From: Taeniopygia guttata
Lineage: Eukaryota; Chordata; Aves; Passeriformes; Estrildidae
Direction of reading: 5' to 3'
NCBI RefSeq assembly: GCF_048771995.1
Contig: NC_133063.1
Coordinates: forward strand, 10,708,063 to 10,772,062
Length of the DNA stretch: 64,000 nt
Below the pieces are notes generated by a model that was not told the DNA's origin, made no database searches, and saw nothing but the letters and a program-made list of their open reading frames with translations. Shown piece after piece: positions 36,980 to 54,110 of this stretch. Position 1 is the stretch's first letter. Each line of letters starts with the position of its first letter. Position numbers and translations under genes: made by a program.

Positions 36980-38500
36980 ATTAGCAGCCTGAAATAAGAT
37001 CCATATTGTGTAAAGGGTCTCATCTCATTTATGATTCCATTAGTAAGTCCTATGTTGTTGGTTTCGTTGTTCTAACAACCACAATGTACAGACATGCACA
37101 TATATGCAGCTGCTTGGAAAAAAAAACACTGAGAAAACAGATGTCTTCCTTGTAGACTGAAAAGGATATTTTCAGGTGATGAAGCAGGGTATCTTGAAGT
37201 AAAAGTTTCGTCATTAGTTTCCACAACGTATTACTACAGTTATTTTAGAATTTCAATGCACTTTTATTGTGCTTTCTATTCCAACATAGTTCTGCAGCTA
37301 ACCAAAAGATAGCACTACCGTGTTATTTTTTTTCCTTTAATCTGGATTGATTTATTCAACACTACATATGCTCATTATCCTCTTGCAAACAAACAGGTGC
37401 CTCTGACTATAAGAATATTCAAGAGCCTCATCTTGTGAGCTGTCTAGGTTAATTGAAGTGTTTGTCCATGACATACACAGGATTGGTTCCTGCTTCAGTA
37501 AGTTTTTGAGGCATGCATGGTACCAGTTGTAGTTTAAAGGAAAACATATGGAAAGAGCTAGTGAATCAGATACAAGAATCTCACTTGCAGGAGAAAACTA
37601 TTACCAAAAAAGCCACAAAAAACAAAACGAAGAAAACCAACCAAAACAAACAAAACAAAAACAAACAAACAAACAAAACCCAGCAAAATTAAAGAACCAG
37701 TGAGATTCAGAATACCCTTAACAACATTTGGCATTTCAGTCCCCATTTTGTATCTTAATACCCCTCCAAACTGAAATGCAATTCACCTGAAGAGTGATTT
37801 TTAAAAAGTGGTGTTTTCAGTCAGTGTTAAGGGACTACAGCATTATTCAGTAGGGGCTTTTATAGTATTGTGAAAAAATCCAAAGTATTTCTGAAAAAAA
37901 AGATTGCATTGTTATATAATTACAGTTAAGTGATTGTTAATCTATTTTGAGTTATTACTCGAAGATTTTCAATGACCCTTTTCTGCTAAACGTTCGCATA
38001 AAGCCCTAGAAATGTAATGATACACTGCAACAATCCAGTACTTATCTGAATCATGAGACAACAAAGGTAGAATTTCTATTGTAGAGTTATGCAACCACCA
38101 ATGTTTTATGTCACTGCAGTGACTATATAATAGATGTGAAGATAAGTTTTTACACATGCCTTCTTCAAAATACGAAATGTGTATCATCTTTGTAGCACTT
38201 ACACTGATAATTTTTGAAAAGAATCCTCCAGAAACATCAAGTTTGTATAAACATGAGTGTATGTAATGAATTCTCAAGGGCAATCAATGCATGATGCACA
38301 AGGACACCAGCAAGACTTTTTTTTTTCCCTAAGCTAACACTATGCAGCTCCTAAGATTGCATTCAGCTAATTAGAAGCTAGAACTCTGGGAAAAGGCAAT
38401 CTAAACCACGCTGAAGTGGCAAATGGTGTCCAGCAAAGCAGAAGCAGTGAGCATCAGAGAATAAGGCATCTAAAAGCCCGTGGCACCTCTCTTTTGTTAC
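36980..38500. other. AT-rich intergenic region with a (CAAA)n tract
   Basis: Nothing gene-like was recognised. A low-complexity tract of CAAAA/CAAA units occurs at about 37,611-37,680. Confidence 0.55.
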
Positions 38501-38514
38501 AACTTTTGCCATTA

Positions 38515-38700
38515 GGATGCAGCCGCCGTCACGCCGAGCCCGACAGCGATCCTCGGCTGTCCCCGCCTGGCCGCGCCCGGGCAGCGCACCCACGGAGCCG
38601 CTCGGGAATTCCATCCGCCGCTCCAAGGCAGCGTCCTGCCCCTGGAAACACTGCAAGCTGCTCCTAGCCAAGAGACAAGGGCGCTTGGCTGTGCACACCT
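38515..38700. promoter_or_regulatory. Small isolated GC-rich, CpG-containing island
   Basis: About 190 bp of GC-rich DNA with many CpG (for example CGCCGTCACGCCGAGCCCGA) stands alone in AT-rich surroundings. Frames are open on both strands (for example 38,378-38,740 minus), but none shows a domain or a convincing exon border. It may be a promoter or first exon of an unrecognised transcript, or an unmethylated enhancer-type element. Confidence 0.35.
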
Positions 38701-38796
38701 GGGTGTGACATTCATCACGGCACCTGCCTACAGAGCCCATGTCATTTCAGCCACAGAACGCACGCTAGAATCAGGAAGTCTTTCACTGCAAAACAG

Positions 38797-38917
38797 TATT
38801 TCTCGCTACTGCAATGGTTTTTAAATATTTATACATTTTTTATATAAAATATATTTGCTATATATTTTTTTTTTAATATTAAAATATATAAAACACATTG
38901 CAGTAGCGAAAATGTCT
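38797..38917. mobile_element. MITE-like hairpin element
   Basis: A perfect 13-bp inverted repeat, CGCTACTGCAATG (38,804-38,816) and CATTGCAGTAGCG (38,896-38,908), extends imperfectly outward to about 20 bp. It encloses an almost pure A+T centre rich in TATA steps. Length near 120 bp with terminal inverted repeats and no coding capacity fits a small non-autonomous DNA transposon. TA dinucleotides flank both ends, but a target-site duplication is not certain. Confidence 0.5.
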
Positions 38918-38999
38918 AGTGCAACCAGACAGGACATGTGGAATTTTTACAAGTGCTCAGGAAGGGCTGAATGGATCTCACAGAAATCAGTGTAAATTA

Positions 39000-40620
39000 C
39001 AAAGGCAAATGTCTGTTAAGAACATTTGAAAAACACTTCAATAAAATTTACATTGAAATTATACTTTATACAATATAATTTATACAATAAAATACTCATT
39101 GAAATTATACTTACTGCAATACTCGGTATCTGGACCTGAAGTCATGTTCAGCAATCCGTATTTATTTAATTTCCTCTCAGCATCCTATTATCCCGTTATC
39201 TGACTTGAGATTCACCTTCTTCCTTTCCATTACACTTCCTAATTATTAAATTTGTGACTATCATAGTCTTTCTCACTCTATTTTGTTCAGTTATTCATGG
39301 TTCCTTTCCCAATGGATCAAATTCTTAAAATTTATTCAATTTTTTTAACCTCATTTTGTCATACCACTTTTGAAACATACCAGATGCAGTACATTCCATA
39401 ACATTCTAGAAGTCTAAGATAAACAACTAATAAAAAATTTCCTTGTGAAAGCTTTATTTAGAGTTATTTTGTTTAAATCTATCCAGTGTTTCTCAAATGA
39501 GAGCTACAAAAATTTCAGACTGATCACAGCAAATTAAAAAACTGTAGTGCTAGCCATCAATAACTTAATTTGCTTAGGGAAATAAAAGAACATGGATTCT
39601 AATGTCTGGCAGTCACAAGTGCTTAGATTAGCCAGACAACTGCCACAGGTCACTTCTTTCAGTGCTGTGAAGATGGTTTTAAATATTTGTGCTCACAAAA
39701 TACTGCCATTTTTCTACTCCTCAATCCTCCTCTATTATAATTTCAAAAGATAGAAAAATCTAGTTGACAGAGGATAAGATAATTTTTCCTGTTGGATTAC
39801 ATTACAATACCAACTAAACAAATTAACTTCATAAATCTTCACAAGATTTACAATATTGGCAATTGACAATTATAAGTATATAACAAGTACAACTTTTCCC
39901 TTTTTTTTACAAGTTTTCACTTTTTCTTCTGAAGACTCAAGAGGACTAAGATCCAAGCAGAAGTTTGGGGACTGGCGTTTCAGACTTCCTATAGAACAGC
40001 TTTTTGTTTGTCTGTAACCACTACCAGACAATTTATTAATTCAGTATCAAATTAATCTGCTTTTTCTGAGTTCACATGGGAATTAACAGTGGCTGACTAA
40101 CATCCCAAGATACCTGCAATCCATGAGGGAATCCAAGGGGGTAGGGACACATTCTTCATGCTTCTTTCAAAATTTATATCCTGTAAAACAAGAAAAAATC
40201 ATGCATCTTTCAATACAGAATATCCAGTCTGCTCATCACTGCATAAGAGCTGTAATTCTCCTTTGTTCCATTTCTTTGGGTTCTCTTATCTTTTTTTGTG
40301 CTTGCGAGAAATGTGTTCCACATTCTGATTGTTTCCAGACATTGATTTATAATGAATTGTGGCTAACAATGAGCAGCTTAATGTGGCTTTTCTCTCTGCC
40401 TTAAGACAGACGGGTAAGATATATCATGACAAACATATGAAGTCTCATTGCATTTTAAGTTCAATATTACAGGGTTTCAGATACAACCAACTCCTCTTCC
40501 TCACATGTTTTTTATTTCAGTTCTGTAATTTTGACTGTTTGGGGGTTTTGCCTTATGGCTTTCTTTCCATCACTTTATTTTGACATCTTTGTAGAAGATG
40601 TTTATGCTGCTGCTAATGGA
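39000..40620. other. AT-rich intergenic region, nothing recognised
   Basis: No gene or named repeat was recognised. A local near-duplication of a TTGAAATTATACTT block occurs at about 39,052 and 39,099. Confidence 0.55.
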
Positions 40621-40629
40621 ACCAGAGAA

Positions 40630-42330
40630 CAATGTTGGAAGGGATCTTTAGTGACTCTCTAGTCCACATTTCTGCTCAGATGAGAGACAACTTTTAGTCA
40701 GGTAACACTGCTGAGTCTTGTCTAGTCAAACTTTGAGCATCATCTCGTCTCCACAGTCTCTCTACGTAATCTTCTCCAGCATTTAACTTTTCTCACCGTG
40801 AAATCTTTCCTAATATTTCTACTCAGAACTCCACCTGCTGCAACATCAGCCCATTGATTCTTACCCCTTCCCTCTGACCTCCAGAAGCATGAATTCTCTA
40901 CAATCACCCATTAAAAAGCTGCAGACCCCTCCAAACCATTCCTCCTTCAAGACAAAACAATTTCTCAGACTCTGTTTGAATATCGTGCATTTCAGCAACT
41001 GTCGCAGTGGCTCACCACGAAGCTCTTTCCTGTACGTCTGCATCTTTCTCGTACTAATGAGCCCAAGCTCCACAAAGCACTCCAGGCACTACCTCATAAA
41101 TACTGAATTTAGAAGATTAATGAATTTTCTCAATTAAACCATTCCTAATTGGAATTGGGAATGCACAGGTTGGGCTCAGCTTTCATGGCTGCAAAGGCAA
41201 TCATGCTGACTTTTGTTCAACGTTTTGTTCACCCAACTTCTGAGATTCTGCTTTGCAAGAAAGCTTTGCAGCCAATCCCCAGTGTATCTGTCGTATGAGA
41301 CTGACCCCTTCCAACTGCAGGGCTCAGCACCTTTGTTGAACTTCAAAAGGTCCCCATCAGTCTGTTTTTTCAACCTCTTCTGCCTCTGAATATCAGTCCT
41401 GACATCCAGCTTATCAATCATTCCCATTCACAATTTTATGTCAACTGTGAATGTCCTGGGGGTGTGCTCCAACCCATTTTCTAGGTGATTGATAAAGACA
41501 GTAAATGTTAGCAATTCAAAACCCTGAGCAATGTCATACCTAACCAGCCACTATTCGAACCCTTACCCATTGAACCAGTAAGTCCAGCCAGTTTTCCACC
41601 CACCTGGAATTCTACCAATCCAGTCATGTTTGGCCCTTTCAGATACAAAGAGGCTGTGTTCTGTTTTGTTCTCTCCACACCCACACTGTTAATCACATCA
41701 TTGTATAAGGCAATCAGGTTGCTCAGGAACAATCTCAACACATAATTCTGTGCTTGCTTTTCCTGATCACCTTTTTCTGATGGGCCTAGAAATTATTTCC
41801 AGGAAGACTGGCTCGATGATCTCCTGGAGACTTCAATTAGGCTTGAAATTCCCCAAATGTATCTTATTTTTCTTCAGGCTAGCTGTGATGTGTGCCTTCT
41901 TCTAATCATAATGTAGTTCACAGTGGCATCACAAGTGCTTGAATGTCATAGAGAAAGGTTTCACAGGGATATTGACCAGTACCTTAGTAGCACTGGATGC
42001 ACCTCACTCAGTCCCATGACCTTCTCCTTAAATCTAGATTGTTTAAGAAGTTTTTAACTCAATCTTCTTTTGCCATGGTCCAAACTTGGCCTCTGTGTAC
42101 ACAGGCTTAGGAGACCTGACAGCAGAACTTACCAGTAAAGAAAGAGCAAAAAGTGCTACTCAGCCTTTGCTATTTCTTATTGTGTCACTAGGTCTACCAC
42201 CTCATCTTTTCATCAGGCCTACATGTTCCTTAAGACTGCTCTTGCTGCTTAGGCAGCCCTAACAGCCTTTGCTGCCCTTCTCATCTACCACAGATTTCAG
42301 TTCCAGCTGCATTGGGCTCTTCAACAACAC
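40630..42330 (-). mobile_element. Long, old CR1 LINE copy, minus orientation
   Basis: Blocks follow the CR1 3' half in reverse complement: TTGGAAGGGATCTTTAGTGA at the 3' end, the ATTTCTACTCAGAACTCC block, ACTAATGAGCCCAAGCTCC, TAGGTGATTGATAAAGACAG, CCTGAGCAATGTCATACCTA, TGTATAAGGCAATCAGGTTG and GCTAGCTGTGATGTGTGCC. The order agrees with CR1 ORF2, but many stops and gaps show that it is ancient. It runs close to the pyrimidine-rich tract at 42,340-42,395. Confidence 0.65.
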
Positions 42331-42339
42331 ATGACAAAT

Positions 42340-42395
42340 GACCCTTCCTCCCTTCCTTCCTCCCACCATTTCTTTCCTCCTATCCCTCCCTTCCA
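42340..42395. repeat. Pyrimidine-rich (CCTT)n-like tract
   Basis: CCCTTCCTCCCTTCCTTCCT-type low-complexity sequence next to the CR1 copy. Confidence 0.7.
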
Positions 42396-42399
42396 CTGG

Positions 42400-44780
42400 T
42401 ATAGAAGTGCTTTTTGCATTTGAGTTCAGTCAGAGTTGGCCATTCAACCATGTGGACCCCCAGACACATCCCCTCAGTCTGTGAACTTCAAAACACGCTG
42501 TTACTATGCCCAAAGGAGGCTATTCTTGACAATCAAAAAGTCGTCTTGGACTTCTCCACAGATACATGGGATCTCATCTACAAGCTGACTCAAGAAGTTT
42601 AAGTCTGTTCTTTTAAACACAAGGATCCTTATTCTGCTACATTTCCTCTTTTCCAGCAATAATACATGGATAAACTCAGGAAACCACCTTATTAACATAC
42701 TGATGAAGAAGGAGTACCAATAATCATAACCAGTCTCAGCTAAAACCTCTTATAGAGATAAATGTGCTGCTGTAAAGGTCTGGAAGAATTTAATAAATAT
42801 TTTTTATTTCTCTCCAATAAAAAGGACACTCTTCTACTTATGCAGATGGTTTCTGTAACACGCATGGCCTCTCTTTCAAGTCTGAAGATGATAGTAAAGA
42901 TGACAGAGATGTGTAGCTCACTCAAGTCCAAAAACCTCAGACAACACCATCCTTGACACACAAGTGCCTTAATGTCCAATGAACAAATTTGTTTGCCCTG
43001 GTTATCTCCAGAAAAGTCTGTGTTTACCTATATTTTTTCAAAGAGGGCAATACAATATAACTCACACACAAAGTCAGACATCACATACTATTGCCGCAGC
43101 AATATCAGGACACATGCCACAGAGTCAGAACTTTTTCTTCTTTTAATTGAAAAAATTGTCTGAAGGAAAACACTAATTATTAAAAAACGTCTACTTCTGC
43201 ATCCTATATTTAGCACTTAAAGCAGCCACTATATTCTATCCCAAATGCTGTTACTATGAGATAGATGACTTGAGCTTCAATACAGGAATATAATTTTACC
43301 CTATTGTTGTTCCCATCTTCCTTTGCAAAACAGTAGCCTGATTCTCATGTCAGTGTTCAATACATCTAGACCAGAGTGCCACACTTCTCCAAGCTGACTA
43401 TAAATAAGCATTCTAACCACTGGATATAGTCCAATGGATTTTGTTTGGCCATGAAGCTGAAATTCCACTCTGTTTGTGCAGAAATAACAGAAGAAGGCCC
43501 GAGGCTAGCTTATGACTTAAAGATAAGTGGAGTCTCCAGGGAGACCAAGATGAAATCAACAAGGTGCCTCAGAGCAGAAAGTGAACTGTACCATGATTCT
43601 CACTTACATCACATCCTCTGATTCAAAACTTAAATGTTGTCATGTTACAGCTGGAAAAGCAAATGCATGTTTTTTCTCTACCGTGACTAAAAACAGAAGT
43701 AATTTTGTGGGTGTTGCTGTGCTGCTGAATAACAGAAAACCCTACAATATTAAGAATCATATGAGGTTTTTCTAATTACAAAAAAGGCAGCAATGAGCTG
43801 ATTGATTCCATCAAGCATAAACCAAACTGTTCTTACTAAACTCAGATCCAGACACAATTTACAGGATATGTATTTTTTGGACTAAAAATTAAATCAAGTT
43901 AAATCCTTTTCCAGAAAATATTATGAAGATAAAAGAAGTAATATTATTAATAAGTAGCAGTACAACTTGCAACTTAATCATTGAAAGCATTCCAAGTATT
44001 GTGATGTTAGGTTTGTCACTATAGTTCATTGAAACACCAGCTCTGTGCAAGAGTACAGAAATATTACGGACAGGTGGATAAGCTCTGATACAAATCAAAT
44101 CACTGAGCTTCCCTTGGCTCACCTACAAGTTATTTGACAGGGGGAGACCCTACCTAGCATGGAGCTATACCAAGAAGGAGCAACCATTCTCAGGAGCTTC
44201 ACTTCCAGATTCCTACAGCTTTGCACTTAGAAAACTACCCAGACAGAAAAAACAGAAATATACTATGCCATTTAAAAAAAAAAAAAAAAAAAAGAGAGGA
44301 TTTTTCCTATAACCTCTCCTTTCTAATTTTCCCTACAGGTATTTTCTTCCTGAACTGCTGTTCTATACATGCTACACATGTTTAGATCTTACTATAAGAA
44401 TAAAAAAAAGGCATAGGGATACAAAGCAGTATCTCCACTCTGCAAGGATAAATGGCCTCGTAAGAAACTAAAGCCTGTAGGTCTAACCAGATGCCTCAGA
44501 AAGTGCTAGCTGACATTGTCTAAAATACTGATCATACCTTCTTACATAAACAGCACTTAAAGACTGGCAGTCTCAGAGAAAAAAAAATAAAGTACCTGAA
44601 ACAGATGCATATTTCATTAATCAACTGACAGACCTGTTCCTGTCTTGCAAGAAGATACAACTCTGCAGCCCTTTAGAGCTTTCTACAAAATACAAGCCAC
44701 AAGCAAGGCAGAATGCTCTCCTCCTTATCTATGACCCAGAAGGATGGGGATTTTCCACATAAAGTTTCCAACTTTCAAAC
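42400..44780. other. AT-rich intergenic region, nothing recognised
   Basis: No convincing coding or RNA gene. An A run of about 20 occurs near 44,274-44,293. Short frames lack splice context. Confidence 0.55.
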
Positions 44781-44859
44781 ATTAGTATGATGTTTTACTA
44801 AGTTTCTAGAAAATTTATTATCTTCTTCACAGTAACAGAATTTTTACACTGACAAAATT

Positions 44860-45768
44860 CAATAGGCCCACTGCTTTTCAATATCTTCATACATGTCTTG
44901 GACATAGGACTCAAATGAATACTAAGTAAATTTGCCAATGACACTGAATTGGGAGGAGCTGTCAACTCCCTCAAGTACAGAGGAAGGGTCTGAAGAGACC
45001 TTGACAAATTAGAGGTCTGGGCAATCAGCAGCTGTATGAAGTTTTACAAGGGCAAGTTCTATATCCTGCACCTGGGATGGGCTAACCCTGGGTGTATGGA
45101 CAGACTTTGGAACAAGAAGCTGGAGCACACTGCTGCACAAAGGGTCCTGAGAGTCCTGGTCGAGGGTGAGTTGAACACAAGCCAGCAGTGCCCTAGCAGC
45201 CAGGAGGGCCAACTGTGCCAGGCAAGAGAGGGAATTGTCTCACCCTGCTCTGCACTGGGGCAGCCTCACCTTGAGTGCTGGGGGCAGTTTTAAGTGCCAC
45301 AATATGAAAAAGACATGAAGCCATTGGAGATCATCCAAAGCAGGGCCACAAGCATGGTGAAGGATCTGGAAGCAAAGCCGCATGAGGAGCAGCTGAGGTA
45401 TATTAGTCTGTTCAGCCTGGAGGAGACTGACGGGAGACCTCACTGAAGTCTTCAACATCAACACAGGGTGAAACAGAGGGGCAGGGACCAAGCTCTTCAC
45501 TCTCATGACCAGTGACTGGTCCTGAGAATATGGCATGAAGCTGAGTCAGGAAAGATTTAGGCTGGATATCAGGAAAAAGTCTTTCACCAAGAGGGTGGCT
45601 CAGCACTGGAAAAATAGTCACAGTACCAAGGCTGTCTAGTTCAAGAAGCGTTTGGACAACGTTCTCAGGCACATGGGGTGTTTCTTGGGATGTTCTGCAC
45701 AGCACCATGAGCCCATGATACTAATGGGTCACTTCAAACTCAGGATATTCTATGATTCTGCTCTATGA
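44860..45768 (+). mobile_element. CR1 LINE, plus orientation, reaching the 3' end
   Basis: Typical CR1 order in plus orientation: GACACTGAATTGGGAGGAGC, GAGACCTTGACAAATTAGA, TGGGCAATCAGCAGC, TCCTGCACCTGGGATGGG, ATTAGTCTGTTCAGCCTGGA, TAGGCTGGATATCAGGAAAA, then a 3' end with ATTCTATGATTCTG. About 900 bp, moderately diverged, 5'-truncated. Confidence 0.85.
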
Positions 45769-46064
45769 AAATCTGACAGAAGTACAGCTATCATGACTAC
45801 AAAATAAAAATACTTTATTGTTTCAGAATACAATTATTCTCAACTGTCTTCTCTGATACTGATGTCTATTGTAAGAGACTGACCTGTCCTTGACCTTCAG
45901 CCAAACCAACACTACAAATTCTTCATAAAAAAGGGGTCAGCAACTACAGCTCCAGCCAAAGTTTTTGTCCCTTTACCCTTCACATCCTAAGAGCAGTCTC
46001 TGCAGTGAGACTGTGTTTTGAGCAAGTTTAGCAAATTAACCATGTTCACATCTATTCTGTAATG

Positions 46065-46165
46065 TCAGAATCACAGAATCATCAAGATTGGAAATTACCT
46101 CCGAGACTATCATGTACAACCATCTCATAGATATTGCTAGGTTTCCAACATACAGAATACCCCCA
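46065..46165 (-). mobile_element. Short CR1 3'-end fragment
   Basis: GAATCACAGAATCATCAAGA followed by TTGGAAATTACCTCCGAGA is the reverse complement of a CR1 3' end. Only about 100 bp remain. Confidence 0.7.
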
Positions 46166-46294
46166 GTGGCCAACACTTACAGGTTTTATTCTTTGCACGC
46201 AGAATTGCCGGTTCTTTTTCACTTTGACCACACGTAGAGAAGAGGCAGTCTATTTCTTCTGGAATCTCTACATATTTTTTCTCTCAAGATCTTC

Positions 46295-47032
46295 TGTTTC
46301 TCGGACAATCTGCTGTCTGCCGAGTTCCCTCCGGAAAGGTTGTCAATCCCGGCTCCGCTCTAGCTCCGGAGGGAGCGAGCAGGTTCCCCGAGCCCTCCGC
46401 TGGGCTACTCCGAGGGGAGGCTTTGGAGAGCTCGGGATGAATTCTTGGCGCCGAGGGCGATATACAGCGAGACCCACACGTGGATAAAGATGACACGGGA
46501 AGCGTCCTCCTTTGGGGGCAGAGCGATCCTTTTATTCCCCTCAGGGTGAGGGAACGGCGAACAAGAATCCAAACTAACAGTCATGTGCCAACCAAAGAAG
46601 GCAGTTCAAAACTGTCTGACACAAGATTATATAGGGGGGGGTGTGGAGAGAACCGGGACCAATAGGGGAAAGGTGTGGGTGGCTCCCTGGGGATGGGTCT
46701 GAGGTAAGGGGCCAATAGAACAATGGAGCGGGAGGGGCCCTGGGCCTTCACCCAATCACCCGACGCCCTGGATGGAAGGTTCTGGATGTTGGGGGGGGCG
46801 CCGAGTGACTGGCAGGGCTCCTGGGTGGGGATAAGGGAGGGGTTTGGTGGGGTGATTGGGAGTGGTCAGGTGATGGACACGGGTGAAAGGCGGGAAGGGT
46901 TGGGCAGCAGCAACTACGGAAAAAGGGAGGGGGGGGTACATAGAACATTCTAACTACAAATTTGAACAAAAACCGAAAAACTGACCCGTACAACTGTAAC
47001 GTAATTAGAACATAAAATAACGCACCACCACA
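46295..47032 (-). mobile_element. Solo LTR of an endogenous retrovirus
   Basis: On the minus strand the element starts TGTGGTGGTGCG (47,032) and ends GAGAAACA (46,295), about 738 bp. It holds the parts of a complete LTR in order: a U3 with several CCAAT/ATTGG boxes, a TATATAAT box at about 46,625-46,634, an AATAAA signal at 46,531-46,536 and a GC-rich U5. No retroviral body lies on either side, so it is a solo LTR left by recombination. Flanking bases (TCTTC and TCTGTC) do not give a clean target-site duplication. The clean core elements suggest it is younger than the nearby CR1 copies; family not assigned. Confidence 0.75.
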
Positions 47033-47039
47033 TCTGTCT

Positions 47040-50000
47040 TGAAGCTTCCAACTCAAAAGGAGTATTTCTCAATTTTCCCATCACCAGAGTCAGTTACTAA
47101 TGCAGTGACTTCTCCTTAAATCAGTCCCTCTTCTACTTCTACCTAAAAGACTGAATTTTAGATTCAGATTCAACTTTATTCTCCCACCTGTCAGCCCTGT
47201 AATTACCTAAGTGTTGTGTGTAACCACATCACAGTCCAATGAAAAACCACATTTCCTCTTCAAATCCTTGATGACAGATAGGTATAGGATACATACCAAA
47301 TGGCCAAAATTGGCAAACAGCTCTGCACACCATCAGACTAGATTTTGATTTTCCCCCACTTCTTTCAAGCTCAGCTGTGAACTAGCTAGAATACCTGTAA
47401 TCTCTCAAAAGGAAAGAAATTATTAGCTGGAAATGACACTAAAACAAGATAAAATTTTGCAGGTTTACCAGACATTTCCTATCGGTTAAAAAGTAAAAGG
47501 AATTGTTGCAACGGTGGTTTCCCCCCCCCCAGGTAACTGAAGCAGAAAATAAATCAAGACAGAATTTTGTATTTAAATCTATAGCAAACACAAACACAAA
47601 TAAAATATCAACACACTGCTTCTGAGAGAAATGCCACAAAAATTGAGTGTGGTCCACAAAAATGAGTTCTAATATACAAGAAAACAGCAAATAGAAAAGT
47701 AAAAATAAGGTAATTGCAGCCTCAGTCCAAACCTGCAATTGTTACTGTCATGGGATTTTCAAGAACTCCATGGGCCCATGTGGACAGCTTGGCACAAGAA
47801 GACTGGACAGTTCAATACCCAAAAGAATACAAATTTTCATACCTAGGAAGTGTTACTTCAAACTCAGTATCTGACATTTTAAAAACTGACATAAATTTCA
47901 CACATGCAGTGTAGCTTTGACAGTCAGATTGTCTCTGATTAAAAGTGATGTAACAGTGGTATTATCTGGAAGACTAGACACAAATTCCGCCAGAGACCAC
48001 TACAGTTTACAGTAATAATACAGTCTTCTTGAAATGACAAGCCACATTAAAATTCCCTGTTGCTTCCAAACACACTCTCTACTGCATTCCTATCTCTGAT
48101 AAACTGGAACAACTTCCTGATGCATAAGGGAGTTTACAGAGATTAATGATAGATGTTGCCTAGCTCAATAATTTCATTACATGGACACAGATTGTACATT
48201 AGCCTGTACTTAAGTCAGGGAAACTGCTTCTACCTTCAGCCCATGATGATAATATAGAGGTGAAATCCTTGGATTGCTCACAGGCTTTTGTCATTCAACT
48301 ACATTTGACTAATTGAGAGATCAAGATCTTCCACTGGGTGTTTCAGATCTATCACTAATGTAAAAGAGTAAAAGGACATGTAGTTTAACTACTTTCTTAT
48401 GTCCATTGCCCCTGTTTTTTCCTAAGATGAAGTTATCACATCTCACTTTGTTAAGTGCCCTTAGAAATCACAAAACAGCAGTACTAGGGTCATTGCCTCA
48501 CCACAAAAAAGCAATTCAAGCAGAAGAAAACTGATGACAAGGAGTCTGATCTGCATTTCAGCGACAAACTGGCAAGTGATTTTGAGGCAGAAGGTGTCAA
48601 CTAATGCCCATTTTCCCACTTCCTACATGCACAAATTAGGGAGAAGTTTTCCTTCAATTTTATTTTTCCCGTGAGTATACCATTGTCTGAACTCAGAACT
48701 ACTGATCATTGGAGCATCAATCCAGAAGGTACTCATTTGAAACCTAAGAACGATGAAATTGGTTAGCAAGCTGGCCTCACGGCTACCTTTGCAAGATTCA
48801 TGGTTCTGCCCTCACTTGGAATTCTTCTTACCTTCCCAAAGCACATACCTGCATATAGTGGCACATCCATCTCCAAGATTCCAAGTAAAGCAACAGAAGT
48901 TTTACTGAGTTGCTTTTATACAGGGCTCAGCAGTAAAAACTTCACCAGTCATGCTTCAAAACACATATGCCAGTGTTGGTAATAAGGACATGTAGAGTGT
49001 TGGTACAGAAGCAATTAGGGAAGTCAAAGCAGTACACACACATCATGTGCGTCCGTTTCCCAGCCACAAACCTTTACTGCAGCCCTACTGTGTTTGCTAG
49101 TAATATTTCATTCTTGTGATATGCATCAGCTTCTACTCAGGGATGTTGGCGATGTCTGGAGATTGGGTTGTTTTCTTCTTTACTTCTATGAAAGTTAAAC
49201 AGAAGAGCCATTATGCTACCACTACAGAACCACATGTTTATTCCTAACTCAACTATAGACCGACCTCCTTCAGAAGCACTAACTGATTTTCCTGTATAAG
49301 TCACATCTTAGGGTAAAACTCTGAAAGCTCAGAACATTCTGAAGCACTTACAGAGTATTTGCTGGCAGAATGAACTCAAAAGGCTTTACCAAACTTGCAG
49401 GTTTTATCTGAAAAGAAAATAAAATTCACTGCTTTTACCTGTACACTCTATAAACGCACTCCCTTGATGCTCACAAGAAACCAGCTTTTATCAAGGCATC
49501 TGAGGCTTTTAGCTATCTTGATCATATAAACTAGTTAGCTGTGACTTGATTTTATCAGAAAGAACAGCAGTTCTGTATTTACACTAGGAGACACATCTGT
49601 ACTCCTAACTTCAATAAAATTTATTGTCTTGTAGATCTGATGATTGTGTTGCATGAACAACTGTATGCAGCAACAGAGAAAATACTATTAACTGAGATTT
49701 GCTCACTAAAATCTGGAATCTAAAAGATATATATATCTGCATACTACATCATGCTGCTTACATGACAAGAAATGGCCTTGAATATCTTAGAACAGTTCAG
49801 TATTTTAATTTCAAGTCCTCAATTTGATCAAAATCACCCATGTGTTACTGAACTATAGCAGCTGCCATTGGACTATCGTTTTACCCATTCTCAGTGGAAA
49901 AATGGAGTATGTTGGGAATGTCTGTTCCCCACATACTGCACTGACACAGCCCTTGAACAGCATGTTTGGAATTTCACATTTTAGAAGTTTCAGCAGCAGC

Positions 50001-50220
50001 CTATGCTGGCTTTACAAATATTTACATACCACTAAAAGCTTAGATTTCTTCCCAGAAGACATGAAAGTCTGACAAGTGTTTGCACCTTTAGATTTTCAAT
50101 GCTTTGGCAAATCAGTACCCACAGTAGACTTGTAAACAGACTGAAACATGTTTTGTGCTTTGAATTCAGTGAACATGATTTCAACTTCAGAAGTGTTTCC
50201 ATCAGTAAAGCACACAAGAC
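47040..50220. other. AT-rich intergenic region downstream of HINT1, nothing recognised
   Basis: No gene recognised. A C run occurs at about 47,521-47,530. Short frames have no supporting context. Confidence 0.55.
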
Positions 50221-50245
50221 AGAGATGATTCCCACATGCTTAATC

Positions 50246-50251
50246 TTTATT
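50246..50251 (-). terminator. HINT1: HINT1 polyadenylation signal
   Basis: AATAAA on the minus strand (TTTATT on the plus strand), about 150 bp beyond the HINT1 stop codon, followed by GT-rich sequence. It gives a 3' UTR of roughly 170-180 nt. Confidence 0.7.
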
Positions 50252-50400
50252 GTGCGAATGTTGTTCAGAGCATTTATTACCCTGTGTAGACACACATTAA
50301 AAAAACAATACACTAACAGTGGCTAGATTGATGGACAACATATTAAATCTATTTGGTGGTAACTTGTATGCATGCAGTTAACTCCTGTGGTGTAGAAATC

Positions 50401-54110
<3,710 letters not shown>

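Noticed and set aside
45009-45708. Several frames of 67-98 codons on both strands
   Set aside because: They lie inside a CR1 LINE copy and do not correspond to an intact ORF2.
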